Shown here: piece by piece, positions 22,919 through 30,760 of the stretch
Numbering within the stretch: position 1 is the stretch's first letter
How the letters are laid out: every line of letters starts with the position of its first letter
Source: Sphingomicrobium flavum
Lineage (GTDB): Bacteria > Pseudomonadota > Alphaproteobacteria > Sphingomonadales > Sphingomonadaceae
Direction of reading: 5' to 3'
DNA length: 64,000 bases
Assembly (NCBI RefSeq): GCF_024721605.1
Contig: NZ_CP102630.1
Coordinates: 1,488,001 to 1,552,000 of the forward strand
Notes under the pieces: model-generated
Database searches by the model: none
The model's input: the letters and a program-made list of their open reading frames with translations, nothing else
Told to the model about the DNA's origin: nothing
Made by a program: the position numbers and the translations under genes

Positions 22919-23101
22919 ATGAAACATGAACCCGTTCATCAAAAGGCAGCGACGGGCCGGACACATGACCGACAGCTTATCCGCGTCGGCGACCAGCCCT
23001 CTCATGCCGGCATTGCCGCGGCACTCCGCCGCGCCTTTGCCTGTGCGGGCAAGGACGAGCGTCCAGACGAATTTTCGATGTTGCTGGCGCGCCTGAACTG
23101 A
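22919..23101 (+). CDS. NepR-like small protein (candidate second anti-sigma factor)
   Basis: A 60-residue protein. Its C-terminal 29 residues (IAAALRRAFACAG then KDERPDEFSMLLARLN) align without gaps to the conserved part of the NepR in this window (VGRALRSVYDDTL then REDIPDEFKDLLGKLQ), sharing ALR, PDEF, LL and the final L: 10 identities of 29. The N-terminal half is unconserved and basic, as in NepR proteins. It converges on ecfG so closely that the two stop codons form TGATCA. No good ribosome site is seen, consistent with a near-leaderless message. An anti-sigma or modulatory role is inferred from this similarity and position. Confidence 0.6.
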   Translation: MKHEPVHQKAATGRTHDRQLIRVGDQPSHAGIAAALRRAFACAGKDERPDEFSMLLARLN

Positions 23102-23740
23102 TCAGTCGCGGTCGCCGGACAGGTCGTCCACCTCATTCATGATGGTCTCGAGCGCGGTCAGCTCGCTATCGCCGCCATGCTGTCGCCGGGACGGCAGCGT
23201 GTTGGATTCCATCAATTGCTCGAGCGCCACGCGGCCACGCGCAACCCGGCTTTTGATCGTCCCCACTGCGCAATCGCAAATCTGCGCCGCTTCCTCATAG
23301 GCAAATCCGCCCGCCCCGACCAGGATCAGCGCCTCACGCTGGGGCTGGGGCAGTTGCAGCAATGCGCGCTGCATATCGCCAAGATCGACATGCTTGTCCT
23401 GCGCCGCCGGTGCGGCAAGGATCTTCGCAGCGGTCACATCGTCCCACTCACCCTTGAAACGCGCGCGGCGCATCTGGCTGAGGAACAGGTTGCGCAAGAT
23501 GATGAAGGTCCAGGCCCGCATGTTGGTCCCGGCCTGGAAGCGCTTGCGCGCTGCCCATGCCTTGAGCAGCGTTTCCTGCACCAAATCATCGGCGGTATCG
23601 CGATTGCCCGACAGCGACCTGCCGAACGCACGCAAATGCGGGATCACCGCGGCGAGTTCATCCTTGAACTCGTCGTCGGGCAGCGGAACCGGATCCGGAC
23701 GACTTTCCGCCGGTGGTTCATTTTCTGACGTGCTGGTCAT
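23102..23740 (-). CDS. ecfG: General stress response sigma factor EcfG (ECF15)
   Basis: RNA polymerase sigma factor of the alphaproteobacterial general stress response. The 212 residues contain sigma region 2 (DTADDLVQETLLKAWAARKR, RAWTFIILRNLFLSQMRR) and region 4 (LPQPQREALILVGAGGFAYE, then AVGTIKSRVARGR), matching EcfG proteins. It lies 111 bases downstream of phyR on the same strand, with the NepR-like gene converging on its end. NepR is expected to hold it inactive until phosphorylated PhyR binds NepR. No EcfG-type promoter was seen directly upstream. Confidence 0.93.
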   Translation of the reverse strand: MTSTSENEPPAESRPDPVPLPDDEFKDELAAVIPHLRAFGRSLSGNRDTADDLVQETLLKAWAARKRFQAGTNMRAWTFIILRNLFLSQMRRARFKGEWDDVTAAKILAAPAAQDKHVDLGDMQRALLQLPQPQREALILVGAGGFAYEEAAQICDCAVGTIKSRVARGRVALEQLMESNTLPSRRQHGGDSELTALETIMNEVDDLSGDRD

Positions 23741-23851
23741 TCAAGACCCCCGAAGCTCTACCGGCCGCGCCATTCAAGACACGGCATATGTGTTGATCGT
23801 TTTGATCCCAGAATGAATGTAGGGTGCCTGCGCTCTCGCTGCAAGGACAGC

Positions 23852-24643
23852 TTAGGCCGGAACGGTTGCCGCATCGAAGAAAAGCGCCTGGCTGATCGCC
23901 GCCTTGACCGTTGCACGCTGGAACGGCTTGGTGATCAGGAAGGTCGGTTCGGGGCGCGAACCCGTCAGCAGCCGCTCGGGGAAGGCCGTGATGAAGATGA
24001 CGGGCACCTTCAACTGGCCGAGGATATCCTTGACCGCATCGATCCCGCTGGAATCATCGGCCAGCTGGATATCGGCCAGCACCAAGCTGGGCGGATTAGC
24101 CTTGGCTTCGGCCACCGCCTCATCGCGGGTGACGGCGACGCCGGTGACATTATGGCCAAGGTCGCGCACGATCGTTTCGATATCCATGGCGATGATCGGC
24201 TCATCCTCGATGATCAGCACTTCGGCGCGGGTCTGGCGTTCGATTTCGGCCAGCGCTTCGGCGACAAGACTTTCGACATCTTCCTTCGAGCTGTCGATCA
24301 AATAGGCGGTATCGTCGGTGGAGAAGCCCTCAAGGCTGGTCAGCAGCAGCGCCTGGCGCGACAGCGGGGTGACCCGGCTGAGGCGCGCCTGCGCAATCGA
24401 TTCGGCGCCTTCGCCCGAATGTCCGACATCGTCCTCAATATGGGCGGTCGACCAGATGGCGTGGAAGGTGCGGTAGAGGCCAAGGCGCGGATCGACGTCG
24501 CTGGGAAATTCTTCGGGGCTGGCAATGATCGCCTCCAGCGTGGAGCGCACGAAATTGTCGCCATGCTGCTGGTTGCCGGTCAGCGCGCGCGCATAGCGGC
24601 GCAGGAAAGGAAGGTGGGGGGCCAGTTTGTCACCAAGCGACAT
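23852..24643 (-). CDS. phyR: Stress response regulator PhyR (anti-anti-sigma factor)
   Basis: Two-part protein: residues 1-135 form a sigma-like domain that mimics EcfG and lacks the promoter-binding function, and residues 140-263 form a receiver. The phospho-acceptor is in LVLADIQLADD (D191), with the acidic pair in IIEDEP, Thr in FITAFPERL and Lys in ITKPF. On phosphorylation the sigma-like part captures NepR and frees EcfG. The gene diverges from nepR across 245 bases. Confidence 0.96.
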   Translation of the reverse strand: MSLGDKLAPHLPFLRRYARALTGNQQHGDNFVRSTLEAIIASPEEFPSDVDPRLGLYRTFHAIWSTAHIEDDVGHSGEGAESIAQARLSRVTPLSRQALLLTSLEGFSTDDTAYLIDSSKEDVESLVAEALAEIERQTRAEVLIIEDEPIIAMDIETIVRDLGHNVTGVAVTRDEAVAEAKANPPSLVLADIQLADDSSGIDAVKDILGQLKVPVIFITAFPERLLTGSRPEPTFLITKPFQRATVKAAISQALFFDAATVPA

Positions 24644-24758
24644 AAATATATTCTCCTCGTGTCAGGCCGACCTTGCGCCGTGCCCGACGGATAAACAATG
24701 GAGAAAGCGGCCAATGTGTCTCGCAAGTGACAGCTTGCGCCCCTCTCCGTTCGGATAT

Positions 24759-24784
24759 GGAACAAAGCAGTCGCAATTTGGTTT
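24759..24784 (+). promoter_or_regulatory. EcfG-type promoter of nepR-phyP
   Basis: GGAAC, 17 bases, GTTT: a match to the -35 and the GTT core of the -10 of EcfG promoters. It lies about 105 bases upstream of the nepR start on the same strand and would give EcfG-driven feedback on its own anti-sigma factor. Confidence 0.75.
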
Positions 24785-24888
24785 CACCGCCCACAGGCCT
24801 TCTTTGTCGAAGCACATTTTCCATCAAGGAATTGCTTGCTAAGGGACGGCCTCGGCGGTGCTATCCGCCTTGTGACGGGAGAGAGTAT

Positions 24889-25092
24889 ATGGCTCGCGCC
24901 CATCCGCGCGAAGGGGAAGAAGGCTTGAGTGACGACCGATCGCCAGACGAAGCAGGCAACGCCTCGCCGCGTGAGCAAGGCAGGCAGGCCAAGCCCGATT
25001 CCGTCGGCCGTGCGCTCCGCTCGGTCTATGACGACACGCTTCGCGAAGACATTCCCGACGAATTCAAGGACCTGCTCGGCAAGCTCCAATAA
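24889..25092 (+). CDS. nepR: Anti-sigma factor NepR
   Basis: A 67-residue protein that binds EcfG and blocks it. The C-terminal half carries the family core, RALRSVYDDTLREDIPDEF followed by KDLLGKLQ; the N-terminal half is polar and disordered. The start at MARAHPREGE has GGGAGAGAG upstream; a much longer open frame has no similarity. It is 24 bases before phyP on the same strand, and both follow the EcfG-type promoter. Confidence 0.93.
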   Translation: MARAHPREGEEGLSDDRSPDEAGNASPREQGRQAKPDSVGRALRSVYDDTLREDIPDEFKDLLGKLQ

Positions 25093-25116
25093 GGCTGCCG
25101 GCCGGATCGCAACTTC

Positions 25117-26634
25117 ATGACCAGCCAACAGGACAATGAAGCGAGGGGGATATCCACCTCGCTCAAACTGCTGTTGATGCTGACGCTCGCGCTGGTGCCG
25201 ATCGCGGGCCTGCTGACTTGGTCGGCGATCGCGGAAGTGCGCCAGCAACAATCCTCGCTGCAGGCCCGCGCGGCACTTACCAAGGATGCCAGCGTGCGCG
25301 CCATCGACGGGTTGATCGCGCGCAACGCTCTCGCCCTGCGCGTGGCCGCCAGCGGCGCCTTCATCGCCGGCACTGCCGATCCGTGCGGCGCCGCCGAACA
25401 GTCGCTCGCCATCACTCCCGCCTTGAGCCAGCAATTTTATATCGGCGACAGCGAAGGGCGGCTGATCTGCGGGGCCGACGATATCGTCCCCGAACGCGTC
25501 GCGCAGGCCCCCGATTACGGCTCCATCGACCTGTGGATCGACCGCGACGCGCGCGGCATCATGCTGCGCGTGGGCGTCGCTTCGGGCAGCGCGGGCAGCC
25601 TCATCACCACCGCCGAAATCGTCGAAACGCTCGAATCGATCGGCTCGAGCGTAGAAGGTCTTTCGCTCAGCGCCGAGGGTCGCAGCCTGTTGGTAATCGG
25701 CGAGGGCGAGCGTGGCAGCAGCCACAATATTGCCGGCGACCGGCTCCAGGCGCGCATCGATGTGCCGGTGTCGACCGTCACCACTTCCGACATGCTGCTC
25801 ATCTTCCTGCCGGTGCTGCTGATCCTCGTCGCCATCGTGCTGAGCTGGCTGCTGGTCTACCGGCTACTCATCCGCCCGCTCAAGAAACTGACCCGCGCGG
25901 TGCGCGATTACGATCCGGACGATCATAGCCTCGAACTTCCGGCTGAACTTGGCCCCGCGACCGAAATCCGCGAATTGGCCAGCGCTTTCTCCACCGCTGT
26001 CGGACGGCTCGAAGCCTCCGAACATGAGGCCGCGGGCGCGCTCGAAGGCCAGCGCCGCCTGGTGCGCGAAGTCCATCACCGCGTGAAAAATAATTTGCAG
26101 GTCGTAGCCTCGCTGCTCTCCATCCATTCGCGCAGCGCCACCGGCAAGGAAGCGCAGGCCGCTTATGCCGGCATCGGCCGCCGCGTCGAGGCGCTTGCCG
26201 TGGTCCACCGCAACCATTTCGCCGAGGTCGAGGAAAGCCGCGGCATCCAGCTACGCCCGCTCATTACAGAGCTTGGATCCAGCCTGCGCGCCAGTGCTGA
26301 AAATCCCGCCGGTTCCTCGCCCATCGATCTCGATCTCACCACCGCCTCGACCACGCAGGACGTCGCGGTCGCTGCCGCCTTCCTCATCACCGAGGTGGTC
26401 GAATATGTGCTCGATCATGGCGAGGGCCAGCCGATCGAGATCCGCCTCGATCGCACCAGCGAAATCACCGCGCGCCTTACCATCGCCTCCGATGCGCTAG
26501 CCGCCGACGACAAGGACGTCGACCGGGTCCAGTTCGACCGCATCGTCGAGGGCCTCGCCCGGCAATTGCGCTCACCGCTTGAAAAGCGCTTCGGACGCTA
26601 TGCGGTCGAACTTCCGATTTTCGCAGAAGATTGA
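25117..26634 (+). CDS. phyP: PhyP-like sensor histidine kinase/phosphatase of the PhyR system
   Basis: A 505-residue membrane protein: helix at about 16-38, periplasmic sensor 39-225, helix about 226-250, HAMP linker, then a HisKA_2-type H-box REVHHRVKNNLQVVASLL (H320/H321). The ATPase part is degenerate: the N-box reads EVVEYVLDHG, with the usual catalytic Asn replaced, and no glycine-rich G-boxes are seen before the end. This fits PhyP of Sphingomonas, a negative regulator thought to dephosphorylate PhyR rather than act as a kinase. It is co-directional with nepR. Confidence 0.85.
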   Translation: MTSQQDNEARGISTSLKLLLMLTLALVPIAGLLTWSAIAEVRQQQSSLQARAALTKDASVRAIDGLIARNALALRVAASGAFIAGTADPCGAAEQSLAITPALSQQFYIGDSEGRLICGADDIVPERVAQAPDYGSIDLWIDRDARGIMLRVGVASGSAGSLITTAEIVETLESIGSSVEGLSLSAEGRSLLVIGEGERGSSHNIAGDRLQARIDVPVSTVTTSDMLLIFLPVLLILVAIVLSWLLVYRLLIRPLKKLTRAVRDYDPDDHSLELPAELGPATEIRELASAFSTAVGRLEASEHEAAGALEGQRRLVREVHHRVKNNLQVVASLLSIHSRSATGKEAQAAYAGIGRRVEALAVVHRNHFAEVEESRGIQLRPLITELGSSLRASAENPAGSSPIDLDLTTASTTQDVAVAAAFLITEVVEYVLDHGEGQPIEIRLDRTSEITARLTIASDALAADDKDVDRVQFDRIVEGLARQLRSPLEKRFGRYAVELPIFAED

Positions 26635-26683
26635 GCTTTTCTGCGTATCGTTACGGGACAGGCAAAAAAAATTTCATGCGCCG

Positions 26684-26709
26684 GGAACCGGTGCAGAAAA
26701 GTAGGCGTT
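26684..26709 (+). promoter_or_regulatory. Full-consensus EcfG promoter of a candidate small RNA
   Basis: GGAAC, 17 bases, CGTT, with no mismatch to the EcfG consensus. It lies 50 bases past the phyP stop, with no protein-coding frame downstream on this strand before the convergent tatC gene. Confidence 0.85.
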
Positions 26710-26715
26710 TATTGC

Positions 26716-26822
26716 TTCGGATAGTGACCTTTTGCCCCCCCGCTCTCGCTATCCAATAACATGGGCCCGGAATCGCCAACCCTCCCCCCCCCCCGGTGGC
26801 GATTTCGGGCCCAAATTTTATC
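26716..26822 (+). ncRNA. Candidate EcfG-dependent small RNA with C-rich loops (GsrN-like)
   Basis: Predicted transcript of about 105 nt from the EcfG promoter to an intrinsic terminator. Two stem-loops are visible: GGATAG/CTATCC closing a 24-base loop with seven C in a row, and a 16-bp terminator stem closing an 18-base loop with eleven C in a row after ACCCT. Exposed C-rich loops are the mark of alphaproteobacterial RNAs that bind Shine-Dalgarno regions, and GsrN of Caulobacter is an EcfG-class-dependent example. Homology to GsrN is not shown; the resemblance is in promoter, size and loop type. Confidence 0.7.
26763..26820 (+). terminator. Intrinsic terminator with C-rich loop
   Basis: GGGCCCGGAATCGCCA pairs with TGGCGATTTCGGGCCC over 16 bp, including one G-U pair, and is followed by AAATTTTATC. 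The T run lies only on the plus-strand side, so it ends the candidate small RNA rather than the tat operon. Confidence 0.8.
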
Positions 26823-26845
26823 TGAAATCCTGACCGCCCGCAGCC

Positions 26846-27625
26846 CTAGTCGGCAGCCTCGGCCTTTACCTCTTCATCGCCACCGGCACGGGCGCGCCGC
26901 CAATGGGTGATGCGGATGGTGATGAGCGCGAGCTCGTAGAGCGCGATCAGCGGAATGGCGAGCATGAACTGGCTGATCGCGTCGGGCGGGGTCAGCACTG
27001 CCGCCACCGCGAACGCCGCCACGATCATGTAGCGTCGCCCCTTGGCCAATTGCTCGCGCGTCACCAGCCCCGCCCGTTCCAGGATCAGCAGGAGGATTGG
27101 CAGAAGGAAGGCAAAGCCGAAGCCGAACAGGAATTTGGTCGAGAAAGAGAGATAATTGCCGATCCCCGGCAGCGCCTCGGTCTCGACCCCGCCAATCTCC
27201 CCCTGGAACCCCAAGAGGAAGCTCAGCGCCCACGGCATAGCGATGAAATAGGCAAAGCTCGCCCCCGCAGCGAAGAAGAAGGGGGTCAGCATGAGGAAGG
27301 GCAGGAAGGCGCTCTTTTCCTTGGCGTAGAGCCCGGGCGCGACAAAGCGCCAGATCTGCGTCGCCAGGATCGGGAAGGTAATCATCAGCGCGGCGAAGAA
27401 GGCCACCTTCACCTCGACGAAGAAGGCCTCGAAAATATTGGTGAAGATCAGCCGCCCTTCACCCGCCGCCAGCAAGGGCTGCACCAGCACCGAGAAGATC
27501 GGCTTGGCAAAGTAGAGACAGGCGAAGAAGGCCACGAAGAGGCAGGCCATCACCAGCAGCAGCCGCTTGCGCAATTCGATCAGATGATCGAGCAGGGGCG
27601 CCTTGCTGTCGTCGATATCCTTCAT
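26846..27625 (-). CDS. tatC: Twin-arginine translocase subunit TatC
   Basis: Receptor for twin-arginine signal peptides in the inner membrane. The 259 residues hold the conserved start (LLDHLIELRKRLL), six hydrophobic segments and FVAPGLYAKEKSAFLPF, a typical TatC loop. The start overlaps the tatB stop by four bases. Last gene of tatABC, converging on the candidate small RNA. Confidence 0.96.
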   Translation of the reverse strand: MKDIDDSKAPLLDHLIELRKRLLLVMACLFVAFFACLYFAKPIFSVLVQPLLAAGEGRLIFTNIFEAFFVEVKVAFFAALMITFPILATQIWRFVAPGLYAKEKSAFLPFLMLTPFFFAAGASFAYFIAMPWALSFLLGFQGEIGGVETEALPGIGNYLSFSTKFLFGFGFAFLLPILLLILERAGLVTREQLAKGRRYMIVAAFAVAAVLTPPDAISQFMLAIPLIALYELALITIRITHWRRARAGGDEEVKAEAAD

Positions 27626-27972
27626 GGCAGTTCGCGCTCCCCGGGCGGGCGCTTATCCTCATCCTCGAGCGGCAGGTCGGGCTGTTTCTTGTCTTCGGCC
27701 TTGTCGGTCATCACCTCGTCATCGGCAAAGTCGGCGGCAGGATATTTGGCCATGATGCGGGCATTCTGCTCGCGCCATTCCTTTTCCATCGCCTCCAGCT
27801 CGGCCTCTCGCACGACGGCATCGATGCCGGCATTGAAATGGCGCGCATAGCCGCGAATCTTGCCGACCCAGCGCCCGACGGTACGCATCGCAGTCGGCAA
27901 TTCCTTGGGGCCGATGAAGATCAGCGCCGCGATGGCGACGATGATGATTTCAATGCTGTCGATGCCGAACAT
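27622..27972 (-). CDS. tatB: Twin-arginine translocase subunit TatB
   Basis: A 116-residue protein with one N-terminal helix (MFGIDSIEIIIVAIAALIFI) followed by GPKELPTAMRTVGRWVGKIR, the TatB pattern with Glu-Leu-Pro, then a charged amphipathic region. It works with TatC to bind the substrate. It lies 15 bases after tatA. Confidence 0.94.
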   Translation of the reverse strand: MFGIDSIEIIIVAIAALIFIGPKELPTAMRTVGRWVGKIRGYARHFNAGIDAVVREAELEAMEKEWREQNARIMAKYPAADFADDEVMTDKAEDKKQPDLPLEDEDKRPPGERELP

Positions 27973-27987
27973 CGGCGCTGATCGCCC

Positions 27988-28224
27988 TTAATTCGTCTGA
28001 TCGCGGTCGCGCGTCACCTCGACGTCGATCACTTTGTCATCGCCCGAAATCTGGCGTGGCTCGGCGGGCTTCTTTTCCGGCTCGTCGTCCTCGGCCATGC
28101 CTTTCTTGAAGCTTTTCAGGCCCTTGGCGACATCGCCCATCATGTTGGAAAAGCGGTTGCCGCCAAAAAGCAACAAGATGACGACGCCAAGAATGATCCA
28201 GTGAATCAGGCTGAAAGAGCCCAT
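27988..28224 (-). CDS. tatA: Twin-arginine translocase subunit TatA
   Basis: A 78-residue pore-forming subunit: short helix [18 protein letters not shown], hinge, and amphipathic segment [20 protein letters not shown] with the TatA-typical ending in acidic and charged residues. First of the tat genes, 33 bases downstream of scpB. Confidence 0.94.
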   Translation of the reverse strand: MGSFSLIHWIILGVVILLLFGGNRFSNMMGDVAKGLKSFKKGMAEDDEPEKKPAEPRQISGDDKVIDVEVTRDRDQTN

Positions 28225-28257
28225 AAAATTTCTCCGACAAGCGTTTCGCTGAGGAAC

Positions 28258-28842
28258 TTAGTCCTCTTCGGCCTCGGTTTCCAGTTCCTCATCCCCGTCG
28301 AGCGCCAATTGCAGCGCCTCCTCGTCCAACGGGTCGAGCAGACCGGCAGCCTTCAGATCGTCTATACCCGGCAGATCGCGGCGGCTTTCAAGCCCAAAAT
28401 GCGTCAAGAATTGTTTGCTGGTGGCATATTGCAGCGGGCGCCCCGGCGTCTCGCGCCTCCCTGCGGTCCGCACCCATTCGGCCTCCATCAGCACATCGAG
28501 CGTGCCCTTTGAAATCTGCACCCCGCGGATGGCCTCGATCTCCGCCCGCGTGACGGGTTCATGATAAGCGATGATGGCCAGCGTCTCGGTCGCCGCCCGT
28601 GAGAGCCGCCGCGGCTCCTCGCGCTCGCGCCGCAGGTGATGCGCCAGGTCGGGTGCGGTCTGGAAATGCCAGCGCTTGCCGCGCTCCACCAGTTCGATCC
28701 CGCGCCCGTCATAATGCGCCGCAAGTTCTTCCAGCGCCGCCTTCACCTCGCCCTCGCCCGCATGCAGCGCCAACTCGTCCGCCGTCATCGGCTCCTCGCT
28801 GGCGAACAATATCGCTTCAATGACCCGTGCAAAATGGTCCAT
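28258..28842 (-). CDS. scpB: Segregation and condensation protein B
   Basis: A 194-residue winged-helix protein of the SMC-ScpAB condensin. Features include VIEAILFASEEPMTADELA at the start and IAYHEPVTRAEIEAIRGVQ with the GRPLQYATSKQFLTHFGL segment. Its ATG shares one base with the scpA stop (TGATG), so the two are translationally coupled. Confidence 0.94.
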   Translation of the reverse strand: MDHFARVIEAILFASEEPMTADELALHAGEGEVKAALEELAAHYDGRGIELVERGKRWHFQTAPDLAHHLRREREEPRRLSRAATETLAIIAYHEPVTRAEIEAIRGVQISKGTLDVLMEAEWVRTAGRRETPGRPLQYATSKQFLTHFGLESRRDLPGIDDLKAAGLLDPLDEEALQLALDGDEELETEAEED

Positions 28843-29594
28843 CAGGCCGCTTTCACCCGCAAATCGTCGAAGGGCGCTTCCTGCTCCAGCTGCAGCTTGC
28901 CCTGCCGTGCCAGTTCCAGCGCCGCCAGGAAGCTGGAGGCGAGGCAGCTCTTGCGGAAGGCGGGATCGTCGGTCGCCGGCAGGAAAGCTTCAAGCGTCGT
29001 CCATTCCACCGCAATGCCCAGCATCTTGCGCACTCGCTGGATCGCATCTTCCAGCGTCATCACCCGCCGGTCATGCACCATGTGCACCGCGGGCTGGGTA
29101 CGCGCCCTGACCCGGCCATAGGCGGCATAAAGATCGAAGGCGCTGGCCTGCCAGGCTGCCTTGCGGATAAGCTTGAGCCCTTCAGGCGCCGCCCGTACGA
29201 ACACATCGCGTCCGATCCGGTCACTGGCCAGCAGCCGCGCCCCGGCATCGCGCATGGCATCGAGCCGCATGAGCCGCTGCTGCAGCCGCAGCGCCAGTTC
29301 CTCGGGGCTGGGATCCTGCTCGGGATCCTTGGGCAGCAGGAGGCAGCTTTTGAGATAAGCCAGCCAGGCTGCCATGACGAGGTAATCGGCCGCCAGCTCA
29401 AGCCTTAGCGCCTTCGCCTTTTCGACATAATCGAGATATTGGACCGTCAATTCCAGGATCGAAATCTGGGTCAGATCGACCTTCTGGTTGCGCGCCAGCG
29501 TCAACAACAGGTCAAGCGGGCCTTCCCAGCCGTCAATATCGAGGTGCAGCTGCTCCTCGGCCGACGCTTCGGTGGTGAATAACGGCTCCCCCAT
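28842..29594 (-). CDS. scpA: Segregation and condensation protein A
   Basis: The 250-residue kleisin of bacterial condensin. The family start GWEGPLDLLLTLARNQKVDL and the segment LAADYLVMAAWLAYLKSCLL are clear. It precedes scpB. A palindromic repeat copy fills most of the gap to nagZ upstream. Confidence 0.94.
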   Translation of the reverse strand: MGEPLFTTEASAEEQLHLDIDGWEGPLDLLLTLARNQKVDLTQISILELTVQYLDYVEKAKALRLELAADYLVMAAWLAYLKSCLLLPKDPEQDPSPEELALRLQQRLMRLDAMRDAGARLLASDRIGRDVFVRAAPEGLKLIRKAAWQASAFDLYAAYGRVRARTQPAVHMVHDRRVMTLEDAIQRVRKMLGIAVEWTTLEAFLPATDDPAFRKSCLASSFLAALELARQGKLQLEQEAPFDDLRVKAA

Positions 29595-29648
29595 GGTGAG
29601 AGCCTAGCGCCCGCCCACACGAACGCAATGATTCGCTGTCCCCTACCC

Positions 29649-29743
29649 GTCGCCCCTGCGAAGGCAGGGGCCCATGTCGGCCCGTGCACACCAAAGCTAC
29701 GACGGTTCGCAATGGCATAGGCCCCTGCCTGCGCAGGGGCGAC
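29649..29743. repeat. Palindromic dispersed repeat, copy 1 (REP/BIME-like)
   Basis: GTCGCCCCTGCGAAGGCAGG at the left and its inverted relative, ending CCTGCGCAGGGGCGAC, at the right, 95 bp in all. Each half is itself a small hairpin (CCCCTGC/GCAGGGG). It lies between scpA and nagZ. Three related copies occur elsewhere in the window. Confidence 0.85.
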
Positions 29744-29752
29744 GTCGGAGAA

Positions 29753-30760
29753 TTAGGCGAGTGCCAGCAGTTCGTCACGCTTGGCCATGGCGGCGGCGAA
29801 ATCCACGTCGCCATCATCCCATTCGACACTGTCCATCGCCGCCTCAAGTCGACGCAGATTGGCCTTGCTGGCGGGCGGGACATGGGCCGCCACATCCTCC
29901 ATTTCCGCCATTTTTCCCGAACAATGAAGCGCCACGTCGCAGCCCGCGCTCAGCACCCCCATCGCCCGTTCACCGGGCGAGCCCTGCAGCGCTTCCATGC
30001 CCAGATCATCGCTCATCAGCCAGCCGTCAAACTCGATCCGCTCCCGCACGATATCGCGAATCACCGTCTCGGACTGGCTGGCGGGATGGTCGGGGTCCCA
30101 GGCGGTATAGACGACATGCGCCATCATCCCCATCGGCGCATCGTTGAGCGTCTCGAAGGGCTCGAGGTCCAGGTCCAGCTCGGGCCCCGTGGCTTCCACC
30201 ACCGGCAATTCCTTATGGCTGTCAACCATCGCGCGGCCATGGCCCGGAATATGTTTGACGATGCCGACCACGCCGGCCGAGGCCAGCCCGTCGAGCACCG
30301 CGCGCCCCAGCGACGCCACCTGCATCGGGTCGCTCCCCAGCGCACGATCGCCGATGATCTCGTCGGCATCGGGCTGGCGCACGTCCAGCAGCGGCAGCGC
30401 ATTCACATTGATGCCCGCCTCGCGCAGCATCAGGCCCAGCGCCCGGGCATTGACCCGCGCCGCCTCAATCGCGCTCATCGGCGCGCGGGCATAAAGCTTG
30501 GAAAAATCGCCCATCGGCGGAAAGCCGGGCCAGGCCGGGGGCTTCATGCGCGCCACGCGCCCGCCTTCCTGGTCGATCATGATCGCCAGATCCTCGCGGC
30601 CCAGCAGATCGCGCAGGCTGTCGGTCAGCGCGAGCAACTGTTCAGGGCTCTCGCAATTGCGCTGGAACAGGATGATGCCCTGCGGATCGGCATCTTTGAG
30701 GAAACCGCGTTCCGCATCGCTCAGCACCAGGCCTTCCAGCCCGTAAATTGCCGCCTGCAT
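29753..30760 (-). CDS. nagZ: Beta-N-acetylhexosaminidase NagZ
   Basis: Cytoplasmic glycoside hydrolase family 3 enzyme that removes GlcNAc from anhydro-muropeptides during wall recycling. The 335 residues contain IDQEGGRVARMKPP, KHIPGHGRAMVDSHKELP (the catalytic loop motif) and LMSDDLGMEAL with the nucleophile Asp. Its ATG shares one base with the stop of the SPOR gene. Confidence 0.95.
   Translation of the reverse strand: MQAAIYGLEGLVLSDAERGFLKDADPQGIILFQRNCESPEQLLALTDSLRDLLGREDLAIMIDQEGGRVARMKPPAWPGFPPMGDFSKLYARAPMSAIEAARVNARALGLMLREAGINVNALPLLDVRQPDADEIIGDRALGSDPMQVASLGRAVLDGLASAGVVGIVKHIPGHGRAMVDSHKELPVVEATGPELDLDLEPFETLNDAPMGMMAHVVYTAWDPDHPASQSETVIRDIVRERIEFDGWLMSDDLGMEALQGSPGERAMGVLSAGCDVALHCSGKMAEMEDVAAHVPPASKANLRRLEAAMDSVEWDDGDVDFAAAMAKRDELLALA

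Noticed and set aside
26781..26794. Long C run as a sequencing artefact that breaks a gene
   Set aside because: The run lies in the loop of a well-paired terminator with an EcfG promoter upstream; no gene frame crosses it. The exact C count may still be wrong.
28252..28277. GGAAC followed by GGTTT near the end of scpB
   Set aside because: Spacing of 18-19 bases and location inside a gene on the other strand do not fit an EcfG promoter.
29674..30147. 157-codon frame starting in the repeat before nagZ
   Set aside because: It runs antisense to nagZ and its Arg- and Pro-rich product is typical of a shadow frame.
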